Shown: one piece after another, positions 1 through 10,708 of the stretch
How the letters are laid out: the number at the start of each line of letters is the position of its first letter
Numbering within the stretch: position 1 is the stretch's first letter
Assembly (NCBI GenBank): GCA_003342815.1
Contig: PTEX01000145.1
Location: 248,154 to 312,153 of the forward strand
DNA: 64,000 nucleotides
Direction of reading: 5' to 3'
DNA from: Eudromia elegans
Lineage: Eukaryota; Chordata; Aves; Tinamiformes; Tinamidae
Made by a program: the position numbers and the translations under genes
The notes under the pieces: model-generated
What the model saw: only the letters and a program-made list of their open reading frames with translations
What the model was told of the DNA's origin: nothing
Databases searched by the model: none

Positions 1-1427
1 TAATTAAAGTTATCTCCACGTTGAAGCTGCAGAATCTTGAGGGCCATCAGAGAATGTTTTGATAGAGACTGCTTCAGAGAATGTATCTTTTTCATTTTCC
101 TTCTGAACTTTGTTCACTTTTATGCAAATCATACTAAAATATCTGGTGAGGAAATTTTGAAGTTTGGGATGAAATCCTGTTATTGACAGTGAGTTGGTTT
201 TACTGATTTAATTTATCTCCATATTCTGATTTTTTTCCTCAAATGTGGTGGGCAGTTGAGGTTCTGTACCAGTGTGGAACAAACAAAATTCCTAGAATTT
301 TTCAATGTTTTCGTTATTAACTTCTGCTATATAAGTGTGTCTTATTTCGGCAGCTTTATCATAATTTTCAAATAGCTCTAAAGAAGAATACTATCCTGTT
401 TCACTACAGAAATTTTGTTTCCCCTTTGAATAGAGTTTGAAAATACTGATTTTGATTTAATTAAAAATAATACTCCTCCCATTTACTGACACAGCAAATG
501 CTTTTTACAAACTTGAAGACAGATGATGCTAAGCAATAATGTAGGCACTTTCTTAAGCTATTTGCCTAATTCTAAATTGTCTTTGGGAAAAGTTTCCATA
601 AAAGAAATGGAAGCTTTATATTTTTTGATTTGAATTTGGGATTTCATTTCAAGGCAGTTTTGATTTTCACCTATAGGTGAAATAGATTTTTTTTTTAAGA
701 AACAATGACATGAGAAAAGCATTTTATCTTATGATGAAAAATTACTTTTGGAAGCATTTGTGCTCCATTTTTTTTTATCAACAAAAATAAATTAGAAATA
801 GTAATGGCAAAATATCCATCCACCAATGGCTATTAAAGAAACAGAATCTGAGTTGGGAAGTCCTTAAGCTGCAGAAAGCTAAGAAGATGTGCTAAAGAAA
901 GCATCTTTATCTTCTTGCTTTTTCTTATGTCTTTCCTTTGCCATTTATTTCTTGCCACTGCCGGGTAGAATGTTCGGCTATGAGGATCTTTGGTCTGACT
1001 CTGAATGAACATCCTTAAGTTCCTAGCTAATGGAAATGACATAACATAAGTTGTATCAGGTTTATATTAGGAAAATAAGCTTTTTGTTTATTAGCTTGTT
1101 GGTTTGCTTTTTTCTAAATTTGTTAAAAGAACTGCTCGCAATGGATAAAAACATAGGTGTTCTTTACTATATCAAGAGGTCAGAAGTTCAAGAATCTTAC
1201 AGAGTCTAAAAAATGTGCAAATAGGAAAGCAGCTGCTTTAAACTCACATTTATTTTTACATCTCTGGTTTTTTTGGTTGTTTGTATAATCAAAGGTCATA
1301 ATCTACAAGGTGCTGATAACTTATCTGAACTTAAAACATTTAAACTTAATAAGCATTTCAGTGAAAGATGAATAAATGCTACAGCACTGGGGAGTGCTAG
1401 ATGCCTTGCAGGATTTAGTGCCATTCG

Positions 1428-1468
1428 CTTGATCCAAAGCCCACTGAAATCAATTAGAGACTTGGATT
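1428..1468. repeat. Remnant of an old amniote interspersed repeat
   Basis: The text TGATCCAAAGCCCACTGAAA followed by TCAAT resembles a very common short palindromic repeat that I recognise from bird, crocodile and turtle DNA (core 'gatccaaagcccactgaagtcaat'). I do not assert a family name. The match is short and diverged, so the boundaries are approximate. A related copy is at 9676-9735. Confidence 0.5.
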
Positions 1469-1996
1469 TGACCTGAGAGGACTTTACATCAAGCTTCTGT
1501 ATGAACATCTCTAGTAGTTTATTGACTGGGACAACAGTTATTTATTTTCATTGTCTCAAACTCTAAGGGCTTAAACCAAACTCCATGAAGTGTTGTCAGT
1601 ACAGCAGAGATACCTGTATTACATGCACTGCTATACAGAGATATAGTGTAGAAAGCAAAGATAGTGTTCTATTTATTGAAGCGTATTTTAACCATTAGTA
1701 AAACAATAAGATAATAGATTCCAACTTCTGACAGTCTGATTCTATCTGCCGGTTAATGAGAGGAGACTCATTATGGGTATCAAATAGTATAGCATCTCCT
1801 CTGCTAATACAGAGATTGAGCCACACATCCTTCCCTGAGAACTTTACCAAAACTACTTATATTTAGCACTAAAGGAGGAGATTCAGACTCCGTTGCGGTT
1901 TGATGGGTGTGTGTGCAAATTTGGTAAGAGATGAATTGACTGCATTCCAGTTGATCCTCCAAGGTTAGAGGCACTGGGGACCTTAATAGGGACACC

Positions 1997-2017
1997 AGTT
2001 ATCACCATGTGATAACT
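1997..2017. repeat. Perfect inverted repeat (9-bp arms, 3-base loop)
   Basis: The left arm AGTTATCAC at 1997-2005 and the right arm GTGATAACT at 2009-2017 are exact reverse complements around CAT. No U-tract or gene context suggests a terminator or structured RNA, so it is recorded only as a small palindrome. Confidence 0.9.
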
Positions 2018-2330
2018 ATAAGCTTGACTCTGGCAGTTATTTGATTCACAAAGTATCTGTCAACTGTAGGTCCAATTGCCTTCCAAACAAGTAGTCAAGT
2101 TCATGAATAGCATGATTTATTCAAATCTAACATTTAGAGTACAGATTTCAGATGTCAGAAAATTCTCTACTACAGTGCAAGGTTCTTAGCTAGTGCCTCG
2201 TGTGCAAATGTACACTCATCCAGAAGATAGGAGAGGGCTTTTAGTCTTGAGGAGTCTCCTCAGGCAATGTCCTGACTCGAGGGAAGGAAAGGGGTTCTGC
2301 CTGTCAACTGATCCAGAAGTTATGATGGAG

Positions 2331-2422
2331 TCTTCCCTCTCTCCTCTTCCTTCTTCCTTAGTTCCTCTTCCTCCTTTCCCCATTCCTTCTTCTTCCTCCT
2401 TTCCTCCTTCCTCCCTACCTCG
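2331..2422. repeat. Polypyrimidine (CT-rich) low-complexity tract
   Basis: About 90 bases are almost entirely C and T, built from CTTCC, TTCCTCC and similar units with a few interrupting A and G bases. An 89-codon frame on the plus strand passes through it and encodes Ser/Pro-rich sequence. This is a composition artefact and I do not call it a gene. Confidence 0.9.
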
Positions 2423-4159
2423 CGCCTTAGTTCACCTTTTATATATTTTCTTTTACATTTAGGTGGAGCTTGAGTGCTAGTCATACATTCATTTTTGATT
2501 GGTTTAAAATGTCTCCTGAGTTAATTGAAAACCTAGAGAGCATGCTCAGTGAGGAGTGGTTGTTCCTATGAAACAGGTAACTTCTGGGATGGGGTTGTGT
2601 ATTGGTATTATAATAAGATTTTAATTAGGAGATGTTTGAGCAAAGTCCATCAGAAGAGACTGATCTGACACCATTGTTGGCCCAGCACCAGACATCATAT
2701 CGTCCTATGCAGCTTACCAGATGCATGGTACAACAAGTTGCCACCTCTGCGAGGGAGCCATCAAAGTGTGGCCGTGGTGTCTCCATTCTGCTTCACTCCT
2801 CCCTTACTCTTATTAGTGTGTGCTAGGAGAGCAGATTGTATTGCCAAGGGAATAATGGAGAAGTAGATTCCATACATACCAACCATCTTAGAAGTGATAA
2901 CTCTCTCTCACCTCAAGCAAGCCGCTGTATTGCTCTAATTTCTGTTAGGCCCTGTTTTTTCTCTAATTTGCTCTTTCTTCACAGACTCCTTTACACATAG
3001 ATGCAAAGAAGTTGGCATATTTTTCCCTTAGTTTATCAAAGTCTTGTTAACTCACCAAAGTTTCAGGCAACCTTAAAAGATATCATACATTAATAGCATC
3101 AGAGAACATGACAGACAGAGCCTGAGGTAACTAATTTTGGCCTAAAATAAAAGTCCTATTTAGACTATAAAGTTTTTGTCTGTTGGTTGATCTGTTTACT
3201 CAGATAGTCAGGCAAAAATATGCCATGTAATACATCATTATCATGCTAGCATAGAGGACTTTTAAATTGATAATTCTACATACACTTTGGGTTTGTTCTG
3301 CTCAACTGTATTAAGATAACGTTATAGTTGATATAAACGGTCATAAAGAATACACCAAAAAATCAATTTTCTATTATTAATCTATCTAACAATGAAGAAA
3401 ATGGATACACTTGAAGACAAGTATATCAAGGGCACAGTAATTATTATATGCATGACTACATATGTTTGCTTTTCCTCATTTAACTCCACCTCTCCTGTAA
3501 GAAAGTTCACATTTTCTTAAGCTCCTCCCTTACACAGTCTACGTTAGCTAAAGAATTTGCATTTAAAAGTTTTCTATTATGAGTCAGGAATATCAATACA
3601 CAGAAAATCCTTCAAGAAGGATTGAGAGTAGATTTTACCCTGATTTTTTACTTCTATTTAAGAACAGGTTGCAGCTTTGTAGGCGTGGATGCACTGCATG
3701 AGTGACTTTATGCATATTTAAAACTATTTCTTGGAAGCAAATGGCTTATTAAACAGCAATCATGTAATGTGTAAATTAGTTCTGTGGATGAACACAAACT
3801 TTTATCCTTATTGTCTTAGAGAGGCAGTTGGCTCAAAAATTTCTGCTGGCAATTACTCTTACAGGAATTTTACTAGTAAAAATTTATCCTGTTTTAATTT
3901 CTTTTCTGCCTAACAAATTTCTTATTTTAAGCATGTGTAGTTTGTATTTATTTTTCTCTGTTCTTCATGAATCACATACTTGAAGAGAAAGAATAGAATC
4001 CAGAGGTGTCTAAATATGACCTTGAAATGATCAAATATCTGTGTCCAATGAGCTAAATTATTCTCTAGACTCCATTGTCTGCACTGACTGAAATAGGAGC
4101 TTCAGTTCTATTTCACATGCAGAAATCAAAAGTATCTTAACATATCTGCTGAGTCCAAG
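2423..4159. other. AT-rich noncoding DNA, no gene recognised
   Basis: There is no recognisable exon, RNA gene or intact mobile element. Open frames here are 60-64 codons at most and show no known motif. An 8-bp-arm inverted repeat (TGAAATAG/CTATTTCA) lies at 4089-4115. Confidence 0.7.
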
Positions 4160-4846
4160 TCACAGAATTGTAGAAGCAGAAAATAATGAGTTTGGATAGT
4201 ACAGTGAGAGATTGTATGGTCTGCCTCTCTTGCTCAGAGTCAGCTAAGAGCAGCTTGCCCAGGACCTGCTCAGTTTTGAATGTTTTCAGAGATGGATACT
4301 CCATAGACTGTTTTTGTGTTTAACCAAGCTTACAGTGTAAAGTGTTTTCTTAAAGTTCAGACATAAGACAGTTGTTCTTATTGCTTCTTGTTCTTTCTCC
4401 GGGCACCACTAAGAATCGGCATTCATTTTCTTTTCACTCCTCAATCAGACACACCCCTGGTAAGAGCCCACTGGAGGCTTATGTTCTCCACTCTAAACAA
4501 TCTCATCTATTACAACTTCTCTGATGCTTCAAGCCCCTAATCATCTTTATTGTGCATTGCTGCACTTGCCCCTGTAGGTTCAGGTCCTCTCACCCTGGAG
4601 AGCTGGGTGCAATACTCCAGATGTGGCCCTGTGCATCAACTGTTGATGGCTGCTCTGTCAATGTCCCAGAGACTGAGGTGAGACTGACCAGTTTTCCTGG
4701 ATCTGTCTTGCTTTCTTGAAGCTAGGAGTAGCATTTCCAGTCCTCAGGAACCTCTCCTGATGGCCTTTCACAGATAATCTAGAGTGACCTCACAATGACA
4801 ACAGCCAGGTCTGCAGCCATTTCTTGCAAGTGCATCCCGTCCCATA
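4160..4846 (-). mobile_element. Old CR1 LINE fragment, inverted
   Basis: CR1 is a non-LTR retrotransposon abundant in birds; most copies are 5'-truncated and noncoding. Read on the minus strand, this copy runs from the ORF2 reverse-transcriptase region to a decayed 3' end. Diagnostic plus-strand pieces in the expected order are CACAGAATTGTAGAAG at 4161 (tail), CAGCTTGCCCAGGACC near 4252 and GGGTGCAATACTCCAGATG near 4605. Then come CTCAGGAACCTCTCCTGATG near 4743 and GTGCATCCCGTCCCAT near 4830. It is the longest CR1 in the window (about 690 bases), and it is heavily diverged and interrupted by small indels, so no open frame survives. The divergence implies an early insertion. The outer boundaries are good to about 15 bases. 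Confidence 0.88.
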
Positions 4847-6597
4847 TTATTTCTACTGGAATTCGAGATTGGAGTTAAAACCCACAAGAACCAATGTAAA
4901 GATTTTCATTTTCTTCAGTGGGCTTCAGGTTGGGATTCTACTTATGTTTTAGAGTATATAATCCAATGTTTCTATGTCATTAATTCATAACTTTGAAACA
5001 CCTCATTCGAATGGGAACTGGAGTGTAGGATTTTTCCTACATTAACTTCAAATTTTGGCCTGCTTTTCTTATTGGAAATGATAATGAGAGAACTGAAGAC
5101 ATTATTAGAACTTCTGTTTTTTAAATATTAAATGCTTCATGGACAGGTTTACTTACTTTATGTAATCCACTCCAAAACATGTCTCTTAGGCGTCAGAATG
5201 GAACATATCAATGTGCAAAAAATGCAATTACTCTTCAGTATTGAGGCGAGCTGTAATAGTTAGATGCTGTGCAAGCTTCTGAGACTAGATACCGTGACGA
5301 TTTTGTAGGCATCTCATTAACAAATTGTAGTGCTGCAGCGTGCTCTGCTTTACTTATTTATTGAAGGGATAATAGGAAATAACATGTTTCTTTGTGAAGT
5401 CATAAATAATATGACAGGATATTAAATGCACTGAGATGTGACAAAAAAGCTAAAACTTGTGAGGTTTAGTGTTTTATGGTGTCAGTTCTCTTTTTCCAGT
5501 ACATGTAAAACCAAGAGATATGTTTTAACTGTTTTTGCAAACAAGTATCAATTTAGTGGATTACTTCCTGGAATGTGGGTTTCTTAATTTGTAAACAGTA
5601 CTGTAGTTTTGCTATGTTGCAGTAACAATCAGAAGTTACTAAAGAACCTGTATTTTGTTTTCCTCTTTAGGTCTTTCTCTACTTTTATGATATACAGGGA
5701 AAGTCTTTTTCTATATCTAAATTCCTAGTATTATATACTGGTTCTGAAAGTATGAAGTCTATAAGTTTTTGACATTTTTTCTGTTTGTCATTTGTTCTAT
5801 ATTACGTCTTGAAACTAACACAAAATTACACATATATTCCACCATGATTTCTCATTACTTCACACACTTGATTAAAATAAAAGCAGTTTCTCTTCTTTGT
5901 GTGTATGCCTCTGTATGTGTGTGTGTGTGTGCATTCTTGTACATGACTGAAGAAGGGAGAGAAAAAATTGTTTTCTTTAGCAGGTTAGCCATAATATTGA
6001 GGTCCAGGATGAGGTATCACTGTCTCCTACTGTCTTGATTCCTGTTCTTTTCACTAAGAGATCTGTTGTGCTGTATATTGTGAAATGCCTGAGACCATGG
6101 ATTAAAGACATTCCTTTCTCTCTAGTTATACAAGTTAGCCTTTGAAATAGTTCTGCGTGCCATGACTCCATGATTATTTATTATGGGCTTGACTCAGCAT
6201 TCACAGAGAAGCTAGTGTAGAAAATAGAGGCTTGCAGTGACACAGTTTATTCTAAAGTCTTCTATAACCCTCCCATTTTCATGTTTATGAAGTCTGTATT
6301 GTAAACTTGTTTCTACAATTTGAACAAATTCTTTTTCCTTGAGCAGTAGGAACTCTTTCAAGGTTGGTAGTTTAAACGTTGCTACAGCAGACGAGTGCTG
6401 AGGTCACAATTGTATGTAATGTTGTTGCTATCTCAATGTGAATTTTGTCTATGCAAAGTATTTTATGGTTTTATAGCATCCATTACCACAACATCTAAAG
6501 ACAAAGCTCTTCTTCTGAAGCATAACCTTTCTATTGGAGGGGTTCCAAGCATTATCATATGGGGATGCTGAGCCTTGCTGCTTCCTTCATGTAAATG
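4847..6597. other. AT-rich noncoding DNA with one short microsatellite
   Basis: Near 4905-4945 the string TTCAGTGGGCTTCAGGTTGG resembles the same old amniote repeat as at 1428. The rest is unique sequence. The 89-codon plus frame at 5769-6038 runs through the TG microsatellite and is not convincing as coding. Confidence 0.65.
5916..5931. repeat. (TG)8 microsatellite
   Basis: There are eight uninterrupted TG units, preceded by degenerate TGTGTATG sequence from about 5897. The tract is short, as is common in bird noncoding DNA. Confidence 0.95.
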
Positions 6598-6700
6598 AGA
6601 TCATTTGCATCAGTTTTACAGCAGTGTAAATCCATTGTTTCAGCAGCTACTCTTAGTTTACAGTAATGGGAAAACAGAATGAGATCTGATCTGTCATGCT
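6598..6700. repeat. Old amniote palindromic repeat (TTTACA/TGTAAA type)
   Basis: The segment carries CAGTGTAAATCCATTG, then a diverged central part, then TTACAGTAATGGG and ACAGAATGAGATCTGATCTG. I know this order from the widespread amniote element whose core is 'accagtgtaaatccattgacttcaatggagttactcctgatttacaccagtgtaact'. It is diverged but similar over about 90 bases, making it one of the better-preserved copies in the window. Orientation is not assigned because the core is palindromic. The family name needs a repeat library. Confidence 0.6.
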
Positions 6701-7632
6701 TAGGACTATGAACAAAGTATATTTTTAATTCTTTTTGAAGCAGTGGGATATAGAAAATATAGAAAAGCAAGTTATTGTAATTCAAGTGATATGTTTTGAA
6801 AAGAAATCTAAAAGAAATCTATTTTTCATCAATCGTTCCTACTGTTATGTTACACATTAATTTTTTTTTCTTTGGGGCTAACAGTGTCATGATGACTAAG
6901 GTATGTGCAGTATTAGCTTTTCAGTGATCTAGGGAGTGGTGACAAGGAAGTGGTCTAGAATACTGTACTATGTTTATAAAACAGTAGTTGAAGTGTCATT
7001 TAGCTCTTGAAAAAACAGATTGCGGACACCTTCTCATTGATTTTAGAAAGCATATGAGTATTCAGTTACAATCCCAGAACAATGGAAATGAAGTTGTAGA
7101 TATACACTGATTTTATGACCATCTACAGCAAAAAGGAGAGTTAGTATTCCTGAAGTACTTAGCTGGTTTTGCTAGCTATTTCATAGGGAGTATTGTTCTA
7201 AATCTGAATTTTCCTTTTTCCTCGAGTCTATTCTTTCCAATTCTTTTACAATAAAAGTGTTTGTCCTTTAATTTGTGCACACTTAACAAAAAAGAAAAAG
7301 AGGGAAAAAAGACAGGCAAAATAGCTAGCCTATACAACTTTCAGCATATCCTTATTCCCATAGGTATTTGATGTCTGTCATCAACCACAACATGACTAAG
7401 GTTTTACATTTCGCATCATCCTTCAGGGAAAAAGCAAAAACGAATGGCTGTCTTGAAATGCCACTTCTCGAAGTGAGGCAGTTGTGGGCTTCTTTCATAA
7501 AATATTTCACTTTTGAAAAAAATCTCAAAATTAAATCTTGAATCTATTATTTCTGCAATAAATTAGAGATTAAGAATGCAACTTGGGGGCTTATTTCTGA
7601 TACTGTATGCCAGCGTAGCTCTTGTTTGAACT

Positions 7633-7656
7633 GTCTTTGAGACAGTCTTTGAGACA
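7633..7656 (+). repeat. 12-bp perfect tandem duplication
   Basis: GTCTTTGAGACA occurs twice back to back (7633-7644 and 7645-7656) with no mismatch, suggesting a fairly recent slippage event in otherwise unique DNA. Confidence 0.95.
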
Positions 7657-9019
7657 CAGAAGCCTAAACATGTTATCAGCAATCTATCTCAACTAAGCAG
7701 CTGCATGGGGATGAGGAGAATATATGGAAGCCCTTCATTGGAGTTTCAAGTAATGATGAATTAGATCACTGTCATATTTGGCCACAGGTGGTTTGTGGTA
7801 GAATAATTATCTACTCATTACCCTCCATTCCTTAACATTATTAGATGGTACCTCTACAACATTTCCAAATGTTATGTTCCAGAAAGAGTAAATCTAGGGA
7901 GTCTAAAGTTTAGCAAATTCTGATCTCTTTTTCTTGAAAAGAATATCGGATGTATGTTCAAATGACATATAGTAGTCTATAGTAGTACTAATTATCAAAA
8001 GCAGTAGAAGTATTTTACTTGTATCAACTATTTGATGTATTTTTAATACAGTTTTGCCTCTTATTTCCTTTTAGGATAACAGCTATAAGATATTTATAAC
8101 CAATAGTCACATTACTCTGTAGCTCAAGCTAATCTGAATAGTTACACATTTTACCAAGACTGAGTTAAAAAGAGAATTTTACATGGTATATTCTACTATG
8201 GCTTGCAGTACATAGTGTTTCTCATTTGCTTTTTCAAAACAAGTGGAGAACTCTTTCTTGTTTCAATACACATGAAGCATTAAAAATGCAATAAACAATT
8301 TTCAGCACTGAATCACTTTGTTGGGAGAATTGTAAGATATAAAGGTTATTTTTAAAAGCTAAGAAAAGTAAAGGCTCCATTAATATTTTCTCACTTACAC
8401 GTAAAATACAACTTGAGCAGAAAGTGTCTAACATTGTAATTAGATCATCCACCTGTGGGACTGCTCTGTTCTATTTGCATTCCTTGGGAAAGTTCTGATT
8501 CTCAGAGGGGATGTCCTTTTGAGTCCCTCAGGAAGGACGCTGGAGACTGCTGTAACTTTTCACATTGTATAAATATTTATTAGAAGAGGTCCCTAAGTAC
8601 TAAGGCTTTCTATTTTTTCTCTCTAGTCATATAATTTCCTATAAAATACGTAAAAGAATCCCACATTCCATCAAAAGAGCCTGACAGCCTTTACTCTAAT
8701 GGGAGGAGGACACAGTCATATAATTTCACAGGTGCTTAGCTAAAAGGATATTCACAAGTTATGTTCCCAAATGGGGAGCTTCTTACTCACCACAGAAGCC
8801 TATTCCTTGCAAGGCAGTTATGACTTTTGGTGAATTTTCCTGAAAACGTTTAGTTTCCCATTTAGCTGTCTTCAGAAGACCACGTTATTATATATCTTGT
8901 TCCTTCGAAGAAAAGGTATGCGATATCTAGAAGCTAATTTATTGCCTATTTAAATTTTTGTTCCCTAAATGGGATCCATTAGGATCCATTAAAAGTGTGC
9001 AATATAGAATTTATAGCAT

Positions 9020-9240
9020 CTATTTATAAAGTGTGTATATGCACTGTATATGTACACATACAGAGTATGTACAGTATGTATAAACACACATGTAGACAAA
9101 AACAGTACATCTGTAGCATACATATAAATATATAAATAAAAATGCATACAAATATACTCTACATTTTAGCATCACACTATGTATATACTTTAACATGTAT
9201 ATGGGCGTTCAAATATTGAAAATATGTAAAATACATGTCA
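9020..9240. repeat. TA/TG/CA-rich low-complexity region
   Basis: Interleaved GTATAT, GTACA, ACACAT and TATAAATA words fill about 220 bases, with several short self-complementary stretches. No single repeat unit is regular, so it is a degenerate purine-pyrimidine alternating region rather than a clean microsatellite. Confidence 0.75.
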
Positions 9241-9675
9241 TTTTTCTCTAAATTTTTTTTCTGTTAAAAAAACATCTTTACCAGTCTCTTGCTTATAACC
9301 TGCTTAATTTCATAAGACTTCTTGCATATGTAAGGATTCAAATATAAAGATTTCTTATTCCAGATTCAGACTTAGATACTAGTTAAATAGTAACATCTCT
9401 ACCTTGAATCTCTTCCTTTTCCTTTAAAATCGGCAGAGATCCCAGAAGTTTTCTTCATCTAAGGCATGTTCACAATTTTTAGCCTACTTTCATGCTAATT
9501 TGACCTGTAATCATAAAATTAATCAAAATCTCTCCCATTATTTAAAACTACAGATAATATTTTCACACAATCATTCTAGAACGTTTTGAATATAAATGAA
9601 GTTGGCAATTAATGGCACAAAAATAATTACAGTTAAAGTTATATTCTTCAGGCAAATTAGTGAGTAAACTAGTGG

Positions 9676-9735
9676 CTGATCCAAAGCCCATTAAGGTTCT
9701 TGTTGACTTCAGGACTTATGGATTAGATCTCAATA
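9676..9735. repeat. Remnant of an old amniote interspersed repeat
   Basis: GCTGATCCAAAGCCCATTAA, a short gap, then GTTGACTTCAGGACTTATGGATTAGATC. This follows the arrangement 'tgatccaaagcccattgaagtcaat ... attgacttcaatgggctttggatca' seen in amniote genomes. It is diverged by many substitutions; the palindromic core is still visible. The same family as 1428-1468 is inferred from the shared left arm. Confidence 0.55.
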
Positions 9736-10640
9736 AAGAATCTTCACTAGAGAAAGACTTCAGAAGAGAGGAAAAAAGTAGGTAACTTTAGAATTATGTA
9801 TATCATGGTTCATTCTTCAGCCATAGTTATAATTAACTTTTGGTTAATTGTGTGGAAAAAAATCTTGAAAATAATTGATAAATAAGGATTTTTTTTTTTG
9901 CATTTCCCTTTAAAATAGTCTCGTCCTTGTGAATTTTTTATGCTAAAATGCAAATTTTCTTTTTTTTTTCCCTAGTAGTGTGTCTTGAAGACATAATACA
10001 TGTATTGTGTCTTCCTGCTTTGATCTCTGCTTTTTATTGTAATCAAAATTCAGGATTGTGTATAGGTGATGGAAAATCAGTTCTGGAAAATTCAAAAAGA
10101 AAATCCTTCCCAGAAAATTTAATGTTCCCAAATGATGTGAAAAAGGACTGAGAAATTTCAAAAATAGAGTTCAAGATCTGAATATATGATTAAATATTAA
10201 GGCACCTGAAAAAGCTTGTTAGGTTGTGAAAGATCCAAAAAGATTTTGAAAATGACTGATTCTCTCCCTGCATCTTTGTAAACTAAGGATTAGACAAGGC
10301 CCAGTATGCGGAAGTGCAGAACAGTGACCAAATGGAAGACGTCACCAGATGGTGCTCTTGTCCACTATCATCCAAGTTTATTTTGCCTTGTGTACGAGCA
10401 TATGTTTAGTATTAGGAAGACATTTAGAACCTTTAAGTTTTGGACAATGCCTGTAGAAAGTTCCTCTTTTCCCTCAGTTTCTAATGGGAGAATATACTTG
10501 AGAAGAACTAGCTTTATGGGAACTAGTCATCGAGTTTGAGATTCTACAAGAGGTACACTCCTCCATTATGTTTATTTCAGGAAGGAATCCTCATTTTACC
10601 GGAGTTAAGTAAGGGTAAATAAGTATTAAAAAATAATGGA

Positions 10641-10708
10641 TTATTTTGTTTATTTTGTTTTTGGTTTGTTTTTGGAGGGTTTTTGGGTTTTTATTTGTTT
10701 GTTTTGGT
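10641..10708 (+). repeat. T/G-rich (TTTTG)n-like low-complexity tract
   Basis: Degenerate TTTTG, TTTGG and TTTTTGG units run for about 68 bases with very few other bases. No flanking duplication or poly-A-type retrotransposon end is visible. Confidence 0.85.

Larger units (their letters stand above)
1..2330. other. AT-rich noncoding DNA, no gene recognised
   Basis: No open frame exceeds about 70 codons and none resembles a protein I know. The stretch holds short homopolymers, one old repeat fragment near 1428-1468 and a perfect 9-bp-arm hairpin at 1997-2017, both listed separately. Otherwise I see nothing in it. Confidence 0.75.
6701..9675. other. AT-rich noncoding DNA, no gene recognised
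   Basis: I see no exon, RNA gene or CR1 copy. The stretch contains a perfect 12-bp tandem duplication (7633-7656) and a TG/TA/CA-rich patch (about 9020-9240). Open frames are 76 codons or shorter and unrecognisable. Confidence 0.7.

Noticed and set aside
1997-2017. Perfect hairpin considered as a terminator or small structured RNA
   Set aside because: The stem is only 9 bp, there is no T-run on either side and no adjacent gene; short palindromes like this are common in eukaryotic DNA.
2193-2462. 89-codon plus-strand Ser/Pro-rich frame
   Set aside because: It is produced by the CT-rich low-complexity tract at 2331-2422; the apparent domain is a composition artefact.
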